DNA of 64,000 nt, taken from NCBI RefSeq assembly GCF_017833255.1, contig NZ_JAFIBU010000001.1:3322001-3386000 (forward strand), written 5' to 3'. Position numbers and translations under genes: made by a program. The notes under the pieces were generated by a model. That model saw only the letters and a program-made list of their open reading frames with translations. It ran no database searches and was not told where the DNA came from. Positions 9,201 to 16,392 of this stretch are shown here, piece after piece; positions within the stretch are counted from its first letter, which is position 1; each line of letters opens with the position of its first letter. This stretch comes from Paenibacillus sp. PvR098 (lineage in GTDB: Bacteria; Bacillota; Bacilli; Paenibacillales; NBRC-103111).

Positions 9201-10240
9201 CCAGAATCACAAGAAAAGTCACGGAAAACACATTCCGGACGGCAAGCAAGCTTTACTATATTGATGCTGGCTTCATAGGTGACCAGTCTACACCTGAAGT
9301 GACGATTCCATATTTGGAAGACGGACTGAAAGGGAGAGGAATCGAGCCGTTCGATCTCAATGCGTCAACCGGATTCTTCAACCGAAACGCAGCTTCTACT
9401 TTTGTTCCCACTCAGCGGGGAGAAATAACACTGCAATTCGATCCCTCTATTCGAGATGATGCATGGAAATATATTACTGTCATGGCGCTTACGGTCGATG
9501 AAAACTTGAGCGGGGCTACCGACATATCGTGGAAAAACATCGGCGGAGTAGTCGATATGAAGAAAAACACTATCAAGGTGCCCTTCGATAAATTCGGTTA
9601 CTATCAAGTGATGTATATGGATCGTGGATTTAACGATATGACAGATCATGCTTATGCGCGAAACGAGCTGGAGACGATGTACTCCAAGGGTCTGATGAAC
9701 AGCAGAACGATTGCTACGTTCTCTCCATCCGAACCGATTACCCGCGGGGAGTTTACAGCCATGATAGTTCGTATTTTCGATATTCCACTGAATTACGAAG
9801 GTCCGAACACCTTTGGCGACGTGCCAAAAATCGAAACAACCAACCGTTTATATAATTACAAGCTGGTGGAAACAGCAGCCCGGGCTGGTATTGTTCGCGG
9901 ATTATCGAACAATATTTTCAGTCCTGAATCAACGCTCACACGTCAAGACGCTGCTGTCATGATTGCTCGAGCCGCGGATTTGAAGATGAACTCGGACCTC
10001 CAGAAAGCGCAGGATAGCTTAAGCAAGACATTTACAGACGGGTATGATGTGAATATCTACGCAGCTTCTGCGGTAGAAGCCATCACGAAAGCCGGGTTTA
10101 TTGAAGGCAGGGAAAATGTGCTTTTACCGGGACAAAGGAAAGGCACCGTGCGCTTTGACCCGACAATGAATATGACTCGTGCCGATACGGCCGTAATTGC
10201 CATGCGCGTGCTGAGCAGCCAGAAGAAAGTGCCTAGATAA
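6248..10240 (+). CDS. Large exported protein with three C-terminal SLH domains
   Basis: A 1330-residue protein starting at TTG 6248 behind a strong AAGGAGGA (6232-6239). The N-terminus is a signal peptide (MKRMIRQ, hydrophobic stretch, AMAA near residue 30). Residues ~30-1130 are Thr/Asn-rich with beta-sandwich-like repeats, for which I recognise no catalytic motif. Residues ~1130-1330 carry three SLH motifs (for example FSPSEPITRGEFTAMIVRIF and FSPESTLTRQDAAVMIARA), which anchor proteins to pyruvylated cell-wall polymer. CsaB, encoded upstream, would supply that ligand. An S-layer-associated surface protein or adhesin is likely; specific function unknown. A sigma-D type promoter precedes it. 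Confidence 0.88.
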   Translation: MKRMIRQWVSISLAIALLISLLPPTPAMAAATITITNMYTNPSGGGTNAPQDPNSVTRVTRNPFEIKASITNISASQINTLFYEITNTSTGERLEEKNKKAVMTSSSEITFSNVELTEGLNKIVIKMGDTGSLVSAPGWVYFTPATNLSEFEINNQPWDESKFYPETVTGTSTGLTIKGFAPNAKEVKAYLPGNTTAKNAFISNENDFYYPADINTRIACDSTSEICLQRGDNRIKFVSSNDTNSYQTEKLLIYNDGNPFAYNVKMRDVSGNANSPAAQTSDRYLVDLPQFVKPVGGMNLTFTARIKIDLVPAGAGAPMAKYTTTDLDINGTSLNLNLNNDTIAPATDVPITGTMTYSILPDIVTDTVKNQKFYTIEIKGIQDITPVSQDIQQFSFKFSAAGLPDIRSTYKFIYYDDTAPYVAKMTQVVGKDGATGNDIEVQLGDMPAVNEIAELPAKVKLYANGNTTALDLTVGSQTFTADSGSPAAVNGQQVFTYTLAGILDGTHTLTAIPKNGGTNGPTKTYNIRVTNAPYIIVTNITNNKTIEKLADLTCTVSGTPTVACLTGRVVNFKKSANEATATNYIEVHVNEKVTRIPYANIIDATGNFTFDLRNIATAYGIPATDFEKLMVEGINTIKFSIYVNGSRVTEASYSIFKFSTEAPSFTDIVPDSVNGTRLYTSAQNKDYFTTSERVVSFKGTYYNNPTKGGHSTITLKVIGKDAQGNNFTEYHTIGTGTAGTGQVTTKTVADPGRFFFTTAPSNTGGANNTSFLFNTYDIKLPDKGDIVFEFSVTNDLSQITAFKTITISRTPVPYVIKAPLLYKNEKNQDQASVNSNFYLVVIEAENADSVTIGKDNALKKTELDGSVYVDRYYYEVKNLKPGSNQVKFTVNRGSQKSDGAFILFNTNTPLEGAQYLTGMGNKLSAFNKEVELQFPKDTKLKRLRPNNRNNEFITVERNILFGIADSSTGRVDKSNTAFVDEYASSRITRKVTENTFRTASKLYYIDAGFIGDQSTPEVTIPYLEDGLKGRGIEPFDLNASTGFFNRNAASTFVPTQRGEITLQFDPSIRDDAWKYITVMALTVDENLSGATDISWKNIGGVVDMKKNTIKVPFDKFGYYQVMYMDRGFNDMTDHAYARNELETMYSKGLMNSRTIATFSPSEPITRGEFTAMIVRIFDIPLNYEGPNTFGDVPKIETTNRLYNYKLVETAARAGIVRGLSNNIFSPESTLTRQDAAVMIARAADLKMNSDLQKAQDSLSKTFTDGYDVNIYAASAVEAITKAGFIEGRENVLLPGQRKGTVRFDPTMNMTRADTAVIAMRVLSSQKKVPR

Positions 10241-10259
10241 GAGCGGTTAGAATTCAGAA

Positions 10260-10289
10260 GCAGACCCATAACCTTTGTTAAGGGTCTGC
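10260..10289 (+). terminator. Hairpin after SLH gene, weak terminator candidate
   Basis: GCAGACCC (10260-10267) pairs with GGGTCTGC (10282-10289). No T-run follows, so factor-independent termination is doubtful. Confidence 0.4.
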
Positions 10290-10509
10290 GACATCCTAAA
10301 ACCGCCGCCGACCCTTTATTTTGGAAAATAGTTCGTAATGACGGACATATGATATAGTTGTATACTAAATTCTGTTGAGCTAGCGATACAACAAGTTGAT
10401 ATACGCTTTTGTGACACTGCTTATAAGAAAAAACATAAAAGTTTTTTCAAAAAGCGCAACTTTTTAAAACCCTTTGCGTTTAATACAATGAATCAAATGA
10501 AAGCAAGAT

Positions 10510-10552
10510 AAAGAGTTGATCCTTTGGATAAATTTCTCAAAATTAACTCTTT
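10510..10552 (+). repeat. Inverted repeat overlapping the S-layer gene -35 region
   Basis: AAAGAGTT at 10510-10517 and its exact complement AACTCTTT at 10545-10552. The right arm runs into the -35 box at 10550, so this could be an operator or a chance repeat in AT-rich DNA. Confidence 0.4.
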
Positions 10553-10578
10553 ACCTTGGTTGCATGTCGGTGTATAAT
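10550..10578 (+). promoter_or_regulatory. Sigma-A promoter of the S-layer gene
   Basis: TTTACC (10550-10555), 17 bases, perfect TATAAT (10573-10578). It gives a leader of roughly 110-190 bases depending on which start is used. The leader contains a hairpin at 10619-10638 (CTGCAAT / ATTGCAG), which may stabilise the message. The rest of 10290-10680 is AT-rich with no open gene; other weaker -10-like boxes occur and I would not rank them. Confidence 0.65.
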
Positions 10579-10671
10579 GTTAAATGGCATGCGACTCTCT
10601 ATTATCGTTTACTAGTTTCTGCAATTCATACATTGCAGACATAACTAATAAAAATCATTTCGCTCAACTCT

Positions 10672-10695
10672 AGGAAGGGGGTGAATCGGCTAATG
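10672..10695 (+). promoter_or_regulatory. First of two tandem translation starts of the S-layer gene
   Basis: AGGAAGGGGGTG at 10672-10683 is a strong Shine-Dalgarno at good distance from ATG 10693, in frame with the S-layer protein. A second one, AAGGAGGAG (10751-10759), serves ATG 10771. Initiation at 10693 would add 26 polar residues before the signal peptide. Confidence 0.6.
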
Positions 10696-10770
10696 AGGGA
10701 ATCGAGCTATAATTTATCTAAAAAGAACTCTCGACAACCGAAAGATATTCAAGGAGGAGAAAAAAAGGTT

Positions 10771-13700
10771 ATGAAGAAAAGTTTATCTGCTATTTTATCC
10801 CTGGCTATGGCATTCTCGATGTTTTCTTCCGTGGCAATGGGCGCAGAAGCTGCGAAAGATTCGTCCAGCTTCAGCGATTTGAAAGATTTGGATGCAGCTA
10901 CTAAAGCTAAATTTGATGCATTGATTGCTGCTGGCGTATACGACGGCGTAAGCGAAGGTGTATTTGGTCTTAACGACAAAATGAACCGCGCTCAATTCGC
11001 TAAAGTTGCTGCCTTGATTTTCAATCTGGATGTTGACACTTCCCTGACAACTTCCACTTTCTCTGATGTAGAATCCAACGATCCGGCTAACGGATACGCG
11101 CTTCCTTACATCGAAGCTTTGAAAGCTGCAGGTTTGACTGACGGTTATGCACCTGGTCAATACAATCCAGCGGGTGAAGTTACGAAGCAAGAGCTTGCTA
11201 CATTCTTGGTTCGCGGCGTTGGCTTGGAATCCCAAGTTGCTGGCACTCCTGGTGTAAGCGACAAAACAGTTTCTGACTGGGCTAAGAGCTATGTTGCTCT
11301 TGCAATTCAACAAGGTATCGTAACTAGCGGCGAAGACGGTTCGTTTGGCGGTACTTCCGCAGCTACTCGTTTGCAGTTGGTGCTTGCTTCCTACGAAGCT
11401 CAACGCGTTCATGGCGAGATCAACAAGCCTGCTAAAGCATCCGTAAGCGAAGCTAAAGCTATCGGTTACAACCGCGTTGAAGTATCCTTGAACCGCGATG
11501 TTGATACTGAGAAAGCTAGCTTGGCCTTGAAAAAAGGTACAGTTAACGTTCCAGTTACTGTTAAATTCGCAGAAGACAAAAAATCTGCAGTTCTGACATT
11601 GACGGATCAAAGACTTTCCGCTGGTACTTACACAGTTACTTTGGGTGGTATTGATGCAGCTGAGATCGACAAAGCATCCGCTGAGTTCACTGCTGAGAAC
11701 GAGACGATCACTAAGATCGACTTCTTGAACTCCAATGACACAATTGCAAAGTCAAACAGAGCGATTGTTAAGCTGAAAGCTTCCAACCAATACGGTGAGA
11801 ATGCATCCATCTCTGCTGGTGCTTACACTGTATACGCTGGTAACAACAATGGCGCATATGTAAAATTGACAAAGAATGATGCTGGTGAGTTGCTGTTGAC
11901 TCTTGACATTAGCTCCAATGACTACCAATCCGGTATCGGCATTGTTCCAGTTAACATTTATCACAATGATACTCGTGTAACTGCTTCGAAAAACTTCAAA
12001 GTAGGTACAACACCGTTCATTACGAAAATGGAAATTGGCGAAATCAAGTACTCCAATGGAAAAGACTTCCTTGGCGGCACTGGTGAAACTGCTAAATTTG
12101 ACCTGATCAACTACGACCAATACGGCAACGTGATTGCGTTCAATACTCACGCAACTGATGGTGACGTAGCAAACACAAGAGTAATCTTCAACGGATATGA
12201 GCCTGCTCTGCAGTATGTTGTAGGCGATGATAACAACGATGAAGTTACAGATGTAAGAATCTCCCTGAAAAACAACGTTGACAAAGAAGGTAACTATACT
12301 TTCACTGTTTACAACCAAGCAGGTACAGCAACTGGAACGGTAGCTCTTAAATCTGCGAAAGTTGCAACTAAAATTGAAATCGGCGATATGGACAACGTTG
12401 TTGCAGCTGGCGATAACGATGCCTACATCCCAATTATTGCTTATGATGCAAATGGCCAACAATTGAGCTTGGAAGATTTGACAAGCGATGAGAACTTGAG
12501 AAGAATCAAGATTACTTCTTCCGCTGACTTGTCCACTACACCTGCTAACTTGAAAGCGGCAATCCAACAAGCTGGTGAGCATAAAGGTAAGATTAAGCTT
12601 AATGTGCTCCCTACTAGTTCGAAATCCGTATTCTCTGTTACAGCACTTATTGCTGAACCAAATGTAAATAGCACAGCTACAAAAACTTATACAGTGTCTG
12701 ATGCTCGTATTCCGGATCGTTTCGTAGTTAAGAAAGATTCCGCTAAGAAAATCATTGCTGGTACTGGCGCAGAAAGCAAATTCCAAATTCAAGTTTACGA
12801 TCAATATGGTAAAGAGTTGAAAGAATTCAACCGCGTTGATCAAAACGGTAACGTTGTTACATCTGGCGGAAGCACTTATAAAGTTACAGTAACAACTAAC
12901 ACTTACGGTGGAGTTGCAGTTGTTCCTCACGCTGATTATACAAGTGCTGGATTGCCTGCATGGACCGGCACAGCCGACATTACAGGTACTGGAGTAGAAC
13001 AATTCAACAAAGAGCATAAGTTTACATTTGCAACAGATGCAGCTGGTATTGATGATTCCGCAGAATTTACTGCTAAGATCTACAAAACAACTGGCTCCCA
13101 AACTGTTGATATTGCAACGGTTACTCGTAAAATCGAGACAATCAGCAACACTGCCGACCTGACTTACTCCGTAAGTCCGTTGAATTCCATCTTCAATGCA
13201 GGCGACAACGCTGCTGTTGTTGACAATGTTTACGGTACTGGTACAACTTTAAAATCGGAACAAAGAGATCCAGTAACCAGCAAGTTGGCAAAAGAACTGA
13301 AGATCACTGCTACTGATGCAGCTGGTGATTCCGTTGCATTGCCAAGAACAATTACTTCTGTACAGTCTTCCAACACTTCTGTTGCAACTGTAGGAATTGC
13401 TGGAGACAGAAAAGTATATGTTCTGGGTAACAAAACAGGCTCTGCTACAATCAACGTTGCCTTTGTTACTAACAAAGGAACTACAGTGAACAGAACGGTT
13501 AACGTAGATGTTAAGAGCGATCCTATCACTGTTGAAACAGTTACAGCTAAAAAGACAAGAACAATTACTGAATTGAGAGCGAACACCAACGCATTTACGT
13601 TGATGGAGCTTACAACAGTTAATAACTACGGTACTGAGATCAAGGAAGCAGACGCTCAGAAGTACAACCACCTTCTTGGTTTTGTATTCAGCGTATCTGG

Positions 13701-13830
13701 TGTAGTTGGTACAGGTAGTGTTACAGTTGATAGAAACGGCATCATTTCTGCTGACCCAGGAGTAACTGGCTTCGACTTGACAGCTACAGCTCCAAACGGT
13801 AAATCCGTAACAACTGCTATCTCTAACTAA
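10771..13830 (+). CDS. S-layer protein with N-terminal SLH domains
   Basis: About 1019 residues from ATG 10771. A classical signal peptide (MKKSLSAILSLAMAFSMF, AMGAEA) is followed by three SLH motifs in roughly residues 30-215 (for example NRAQFAKVAALIF and TKQELATFLVRG), then a long Thr/Val/Asn/Lys-rich beta-type body and a C-terminal region resembling bacterial Ig-like repeats. SLH at the N-terminus, strong promoter and leader, and very uniform codon choice all point to an abundant S-layer subunit. It binds pyruvylated wall polymer, so CsaB upstream is its functional partner. ATG 10693 is an alternative start in the same frame. No sorting signal is present. Confidence 0.9.
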   Translation: MKKSLSAILSLAMAFSMFSSVAMGAEAAKDSSSFSDLKDLDAATKAKFDALIAAGVYDGVSEGVFGLNDKMNRAQFAKVAALIFNLDVDTSLTTSTFSDVESNDPANGYALPYIEALKAAGLTDGYAPGQYNPAGEVTKQELATFLVRGVGLESQVAGTPGVSDKTVSDWAKSYVALAIQQGIVTSGEDGSFGGTSAATRLQLVLASYEAQRVHGEINKPAKASVSEAKAIGYNRVEVSLNRDVDTEKASLALKKGTVNVPVTVKFAEDKKSAVLTLTDQRLSAGTYTVTLGGIDAAEIDKASAEFTAENETITKIDFLNSNDTIAKSNRAIVKLKASNQYGENASISAGAYTVYAGNNNGAYVKLTKNDAGELLLTLDISSNDYQSGIGIVPVNIYHNDTRVTASKNFKVGTTPFITKMEIGEIKYSNGKDFLGGTGETAKFDLINYDQYGNVIAFNTHATDGDVANTRVIFNGYEPALQYVVGDDNNDEVTDVRISLKNNVDKEGNYTFTVYNQAGTATGTVALKSAKVATKIEIGDMDNVVAAGDNDAYIPIIAYDANGQQLSLEDLTSDENLRRIKITSSADLSTTPANLKAAIQQAGEHKGKIKLNVLPTSSKSVFSVTALIAEPNVNSTATKTYTVSDARIPDRFVVKKDSAKKIIAGTGAESKFQIQVYDQYGKELKEFNRVDQNGNVVTSGGSTYKVTVTTNTYGGVAVVPHADYTSAGLPAWTGTADITGTGVEQFNKEHKFTFATDAAGIDDSAEFTAKIYKTTGSQTVDIATVTRKIETISNTADLTYSVSPLNSIFNAGDNAAVVDNVYGTGTTLKSEQRDPVTSKLAKELKITATDAAGDSVALPRTITSVQSSNTSVATVGIAGDRKVYVLGNKTGSATINVAFVTNKGTTVNRTVNVDVKSDPITVETVTAKKTRTITELRANTNAFTLMELTTVNNYGTEIKEADAQKYNHLLGFVFSVSGVVGTGSVTVDRNGIISADPGVTGFDLTATAPNGKSVTTAISN

Positions 13831-13847
13831 TTCAATCTTTAAGGAAA

Positions 13848-13870
13848 GGAGACCCTAGTGGTCTCTTTTT
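13848..13870 (+). terminator. Intrinsic terminator after the S-layer gene
   Basis: GAGACC (13849-13854), loop CTAGT, GGTCTC (13860-13865), then TTTTT. Short but complete; because the next gene follows closely it may allow read-through. Confidence 0.8.
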
Positions 13871-13891
13871 CTATTTAAATGAGGTGAATCC

Positions 13892-14488
13892 ATGCGAAAA
13901 TATGACCCTTTGAAAATTGTCATTTCTGCCACCCTTCTTTGGACAAGCACGATTCTCATCGCCAGTGCAGATGGCAAAGCTCCAGGTGTACAACCAGGTT
14001 CCGTAGATGATCCGATTATTACCAAAAGCTACTTTGATCAAAATATTGATCAAAAAATAGCGGACGCTATAACAGGTCAAAGTGTAAATGAAGAAAAGCT
14101 CAAACAACTGATCGCTGCAGAGGTAGCGAAGTCAGGAACGCCCAGCACGCCTGGGGTTGGCAACAATAACGGACAGACAGATGCAGGTTCTGGCCTCACG
14201 GTTATCAAGCTCGAGCAAGGCCAAAGTTTATATGGTGGTGCAGGGACGGAATTCATTGTTCGAACGGGCAAGGTTGTTGCTTTTAGCTCCACTGCAGACG
14301 GGATTGCTGATGTAACAGCGGCCAAAGATATTACAGCCGGTACTAGCGTTGAACTAAATCACCTGCTCATAGTTCCGCGTGAAGGACGTGGGATTAAGCC
14401 GGACCCAAAATTCAAGCAAGAAATTTACGTCATGGTGCGCGGCAGCTATTTATTAACTAATGCTGATGGGACTAAGGTTACTCCATAA
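13892..14488 (+). CDS. Small exported protein of unknown function
   Basis: 198 residues from ATG 13892 with GAGGTGA upstream. Residues ~8-27 form a signal peptide or membrane anchor. Then comes a charged, helix-prone stretch (about 45-78, rich in Lys, Glu and Ala), a Gly/Asn/Thr linker, and a compact C-terminal part with alternating hydrophobic residues ending near VMVRGSYLL. No catalytic motif recognised. It sits 62 bases after the S-layer stop, behind a short terminator, and so may be expressed at a fraction of S-layer level. An S-layer accessory or cell-wall role is a guess from position. Confidence 0.7.
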   Translation: MRKYDPLKIVISATLLWTSTILIASADGKAPGVQPGSVDDPIITKSYFDQNIDQKIADAITGQSVNEEKLKQLIAAEVAKSGTPSTPGVGNNNGQTDAGSGLTVIKLEQGQSLYGGAGTEFIVRTGKVVAFSSTADGIADVTAAKDITAGTSVELNHLLIVPREGRGIKPDPKFKQEIYVMVRGSYLLTNADGTKVTP

Positions 14489-14578
14489 TTTTACCCGTTT
14501 CTCCAATCATTCATACGTTTGCTCGCTTACATAAAGGAGACACTAATGCGTACATTCCGATAAAGGAGGTACTTTATA

Positions 14579-14854
14579 GTGGCTAAGAATAACAACAACA
14601 AGAAAGTGGTACCGGAGAGCGGAAAGGCATTGGATGTAATGAAGTATGAGATTGCTGCGGAGCTTGGGCTTCTTGTAGGCAAACAGGTGGCGGATATGAA
14701 TGTTGAATTTGCAACTGAATTAGGGGCGATTCCATCATACACGGTAAAGGAAGATTATTGGGGACATATTGCATCCAGAGATGCGGGGGCGGTCGGGGGA
14801 ACGATTACAGCCCGGTTGATCAAAAGAGCCGAGGAAATGATGCTAAATTTATAA
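14579..14854 (+). CDS. Alpha/beta-type small acid-soluble spore protein
   Basis: 91 residues from GTG 14579 behind AAAGGAGGT. KYEIAAELG contains the Glu-Ile-Ala site cut by the germination protease GPR, and GHIASRDAGAVGGTITARLIKRA matches the second conserved DNA-binding block of alpha/beta SASPs. These proteins coat and protect spore DNA and are degraded on germination. Somewhat longer than usual (60-75 aa) because of an Asn/Lys-rich N-terminus and a spacer between blocks. A tiny ORF (MRTFR, 14546-14563) with its own Shine-Dalgarno lies just upstream. No clear sigma-G promoter was seen. Confidence 0.88.
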   Translation: MAKNNNNKKVVPESGKALDVMKYEIAAELGLLVGKQVADMNVEFATELGAIPSYTVKEDYWGHIASRDAGAVGGTITARLIKRAEEMMLNL

Positions 14855-14897
14855 TCATGACAGCTATGTTAGTTTGACCAGGTCTCATCATAATTTG

Positions 14898-14926
14898 TTG
14901 ACACACTTAGACAAATCCAGTAACAT
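14898..14926 (+). promoter_or_regulatory. Candidate promoter ahead of a terminator and metK
   Basis: TTGACA (14898-14903), 17 bases, TAACAT (14921-14926). The -35 is perfect, the -10 moderate. An overlapping CATACTA (14924-14930) resembles a sigma-G -10 but has no matching -35. Confidence 0.5.
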
Positions 14927-14952
14927 ACTATAAAGAAGGTAACAGATAAAGA

Positions 14953-14984
14953 AACCTTTTCCAAGCGGAAAAGGTTGATTTTTT
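14953..14984 (+). terminator. Strong intrinsic terminator between the spore gene and metK
   Basis: AACCTTTTCC (14953-14962), loop AAGC, GGAAAAGGTT (14967-14976), then a T-run. It may end the spore-protein transcript, or act as an attenuator for a transcript begun at 14898. Confidence 0.88.
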
Positions 14985-15032
14985 GTATGTTTACTTATGT
15001 AAAATGAATACTAGCAATAGGAGGTTTTTCTT

Positions 15033-16238
15033 ATGTCTAATCCAGTGGGTCGCCGCTTATTCACTTCAGAGTCTGTTACGGAAGGCCATCCAGATAAAAT
15101 TTGTGACCAAATTTCGGACTCTGTATTGGATGCGTTCTTGACGAATGATCCGAATGCCCGTGTAGCTTGCGAAGTCTCGGTAGCTACAGGTCTTGTGCTT
15201 GTGATTGGTGAAATCAGCAGCCGCTCCGAATATGTCGATATTCAAGCGATTGCGCGTCAAGCAATCAAAGACATCGGTTATACCCGCGCCAAGTTTGGAT
15301 TTGATTCCCAAACGTGTGCTGTTCTCGTTTCTTTGAACGAGCAATCTCCTGACATTGCCCAGGGCGTAAACAAAGCGCTTGAAGCCCGTGAAGGTCAAAT
15401 GTCAGATGATGAGATCGAAGCCATCGGTGCTGGTGACCAAGGGATGATGTTCGGCTTTGCCGTCAACGAGACGCCGGAATTGATGCCGTTGCCAATCTCG
15501 CTTTCGCACCAGCTTGCTCGTCGCCTGACGGAAGTTCGTAAGAACGGTAAGCTTGCTTACCTTCGTCCGGACGGAAAAACGCAAGTAACAGTGGAATACG
15601 ACGGTCCTACTCCGGTTCGTGTGGATACGATTGTTGTATCGACGCAGCATGGGGAAGAAGTAACCTTGGAGCAAATCCAAGCGGATATTAAAGAGCATGT
15701 CATTAAGCCGATCGTTCCGGATAACCTGATCGATGCGGACACCAAATACTTTATCAATCCGACAGGCCGATTTGTTATTGGTGGGCCTCAAGGGGATGCC
15801 GGTTTAACAGGCCGTAAAATCATTGTTGACACCTATGGCGGGTACGCTCGCCATGGCGGCGGCGCTTTCTCCGGCAAGGATCCGACGAAAGTCGACCGTT
15901 CCGGTGCCTATGCCGCTCGTTATGTTGCTAAAAACATCGTAGCCGCAGGTCTCGCCGATAAATGCGAAGTGCAGCTGGCATACGCGATTGGTGTGGCGAA
16001 GCCGGTATCGATCTCTGTCGATACATTCGGCACTGGCACAGTAAGTGAGCAGAAGCTGGTGGACATCGTTCGCAAGAACTTCGACCTGCGTCCTGCAGGC
16101 ATCATTAAGATGCTTGATCTGCGCCGCCCAATTTATAAGCAAACCGCAGCGTACGGACATTTTGGACGTACAGATGTGGACTTGCCTTGGGAGCGCACGG
16201 ATAAAGCAGAGCAGCTGAAAGCAGATGCTCTAAGCTAA
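15033..16238 (+). CDS. metK: S-adenosylmethionine synthetase
   Basis: 401 residues from ATG 15033 with AGGAGG upstream; normal length. [19 protein letters not shown] opens the protein (ATP and metal site), [10 protein letters not shown] lies near residue 132 and the P-loop-like GGGAFSGKD near 275. It makes S-adenosylmethionine from methionine and ATP in the cytoplasm. It stands alone, bounded by terminators. The S-box (SAM-I) riboswitch that often precedes metK in Firmicutes is not visible in the 178-base gap upstream. Confidence 0.97.
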   Translation: MSNPVGRRLFTSESVTEGHPDKICDQISDSVLDAFLTNDPNARVACEVSVATGLVLVIGEISSRSEYVDIQAIARQAIKDIGYTRAKFGFDSQTCAVLVSLNEQSPDIAQGVNKALEAREGQMSDDEIEAIGAGDQGMMFGFAVNETPELMPLPISLSHQLARRLTEVRKNGKLAYLRPDGKTQVTVEYDGPTPVRVDTIVVSTQHGEEVTLEQIQADIKEHVIKPIVPDNLIDADTKYFINPTGRFVIGGPQGDAGLTGRKIIVDTYGGYARHGGGAFSGKDPTKVDRSGAYAARYVAKNIVAAGLADKCEVQLAYAIGVAKPVSISVDTFGTGTVSEQKLVDIVRKNFDLRPAGIIKMLDLRRPIYKQTAAYGHFGRTDVDLPWERTDKAEQLKADALS

Positions 16239-16263
16239 TACAGCAGCACTGATCTGTCTAAGC

Positions 16264-16294
16264 AAGACGATCCGTATAACGGATCGTCTTTTTT
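16264..16294 (+). terminator. Intrinsic terminator of metK
   Basis: AAGACGATCCG (16264-16274), loop TATAA, CGGATCGTCTT (16280-16290), then a six-base T-run (16289-16294). Confidence 0.95.
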
Positions 16295-16392
16295 GCGTTC
16301 TTGCCCGGATATTTTCAGAGGAATATCGTAACTTTTTGGATAGTAATAGAGTCTAAACTAAAGGAGAGTGGAAACGAGAGGAGAACAGAAGA

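Noticed and set aside
11752..13101. Long open frame on the minus strand opposite the S-layer gene
   Set aside because: Cys/Ser/Asn-rich product without family motifs; an effect of the strongly biased codons on the plus strand.
14532..14563. TAAA and TCCGATAA before the spore-protein gene
   Set aside because: Spacer is 20 bases, unlike the constant 16 elsewhere, and the gene is a spore gene.
14855..15032. S-box riboswitch before metK
   Set aside because: No conserved S-box helices and too little room between promoter and terminator.
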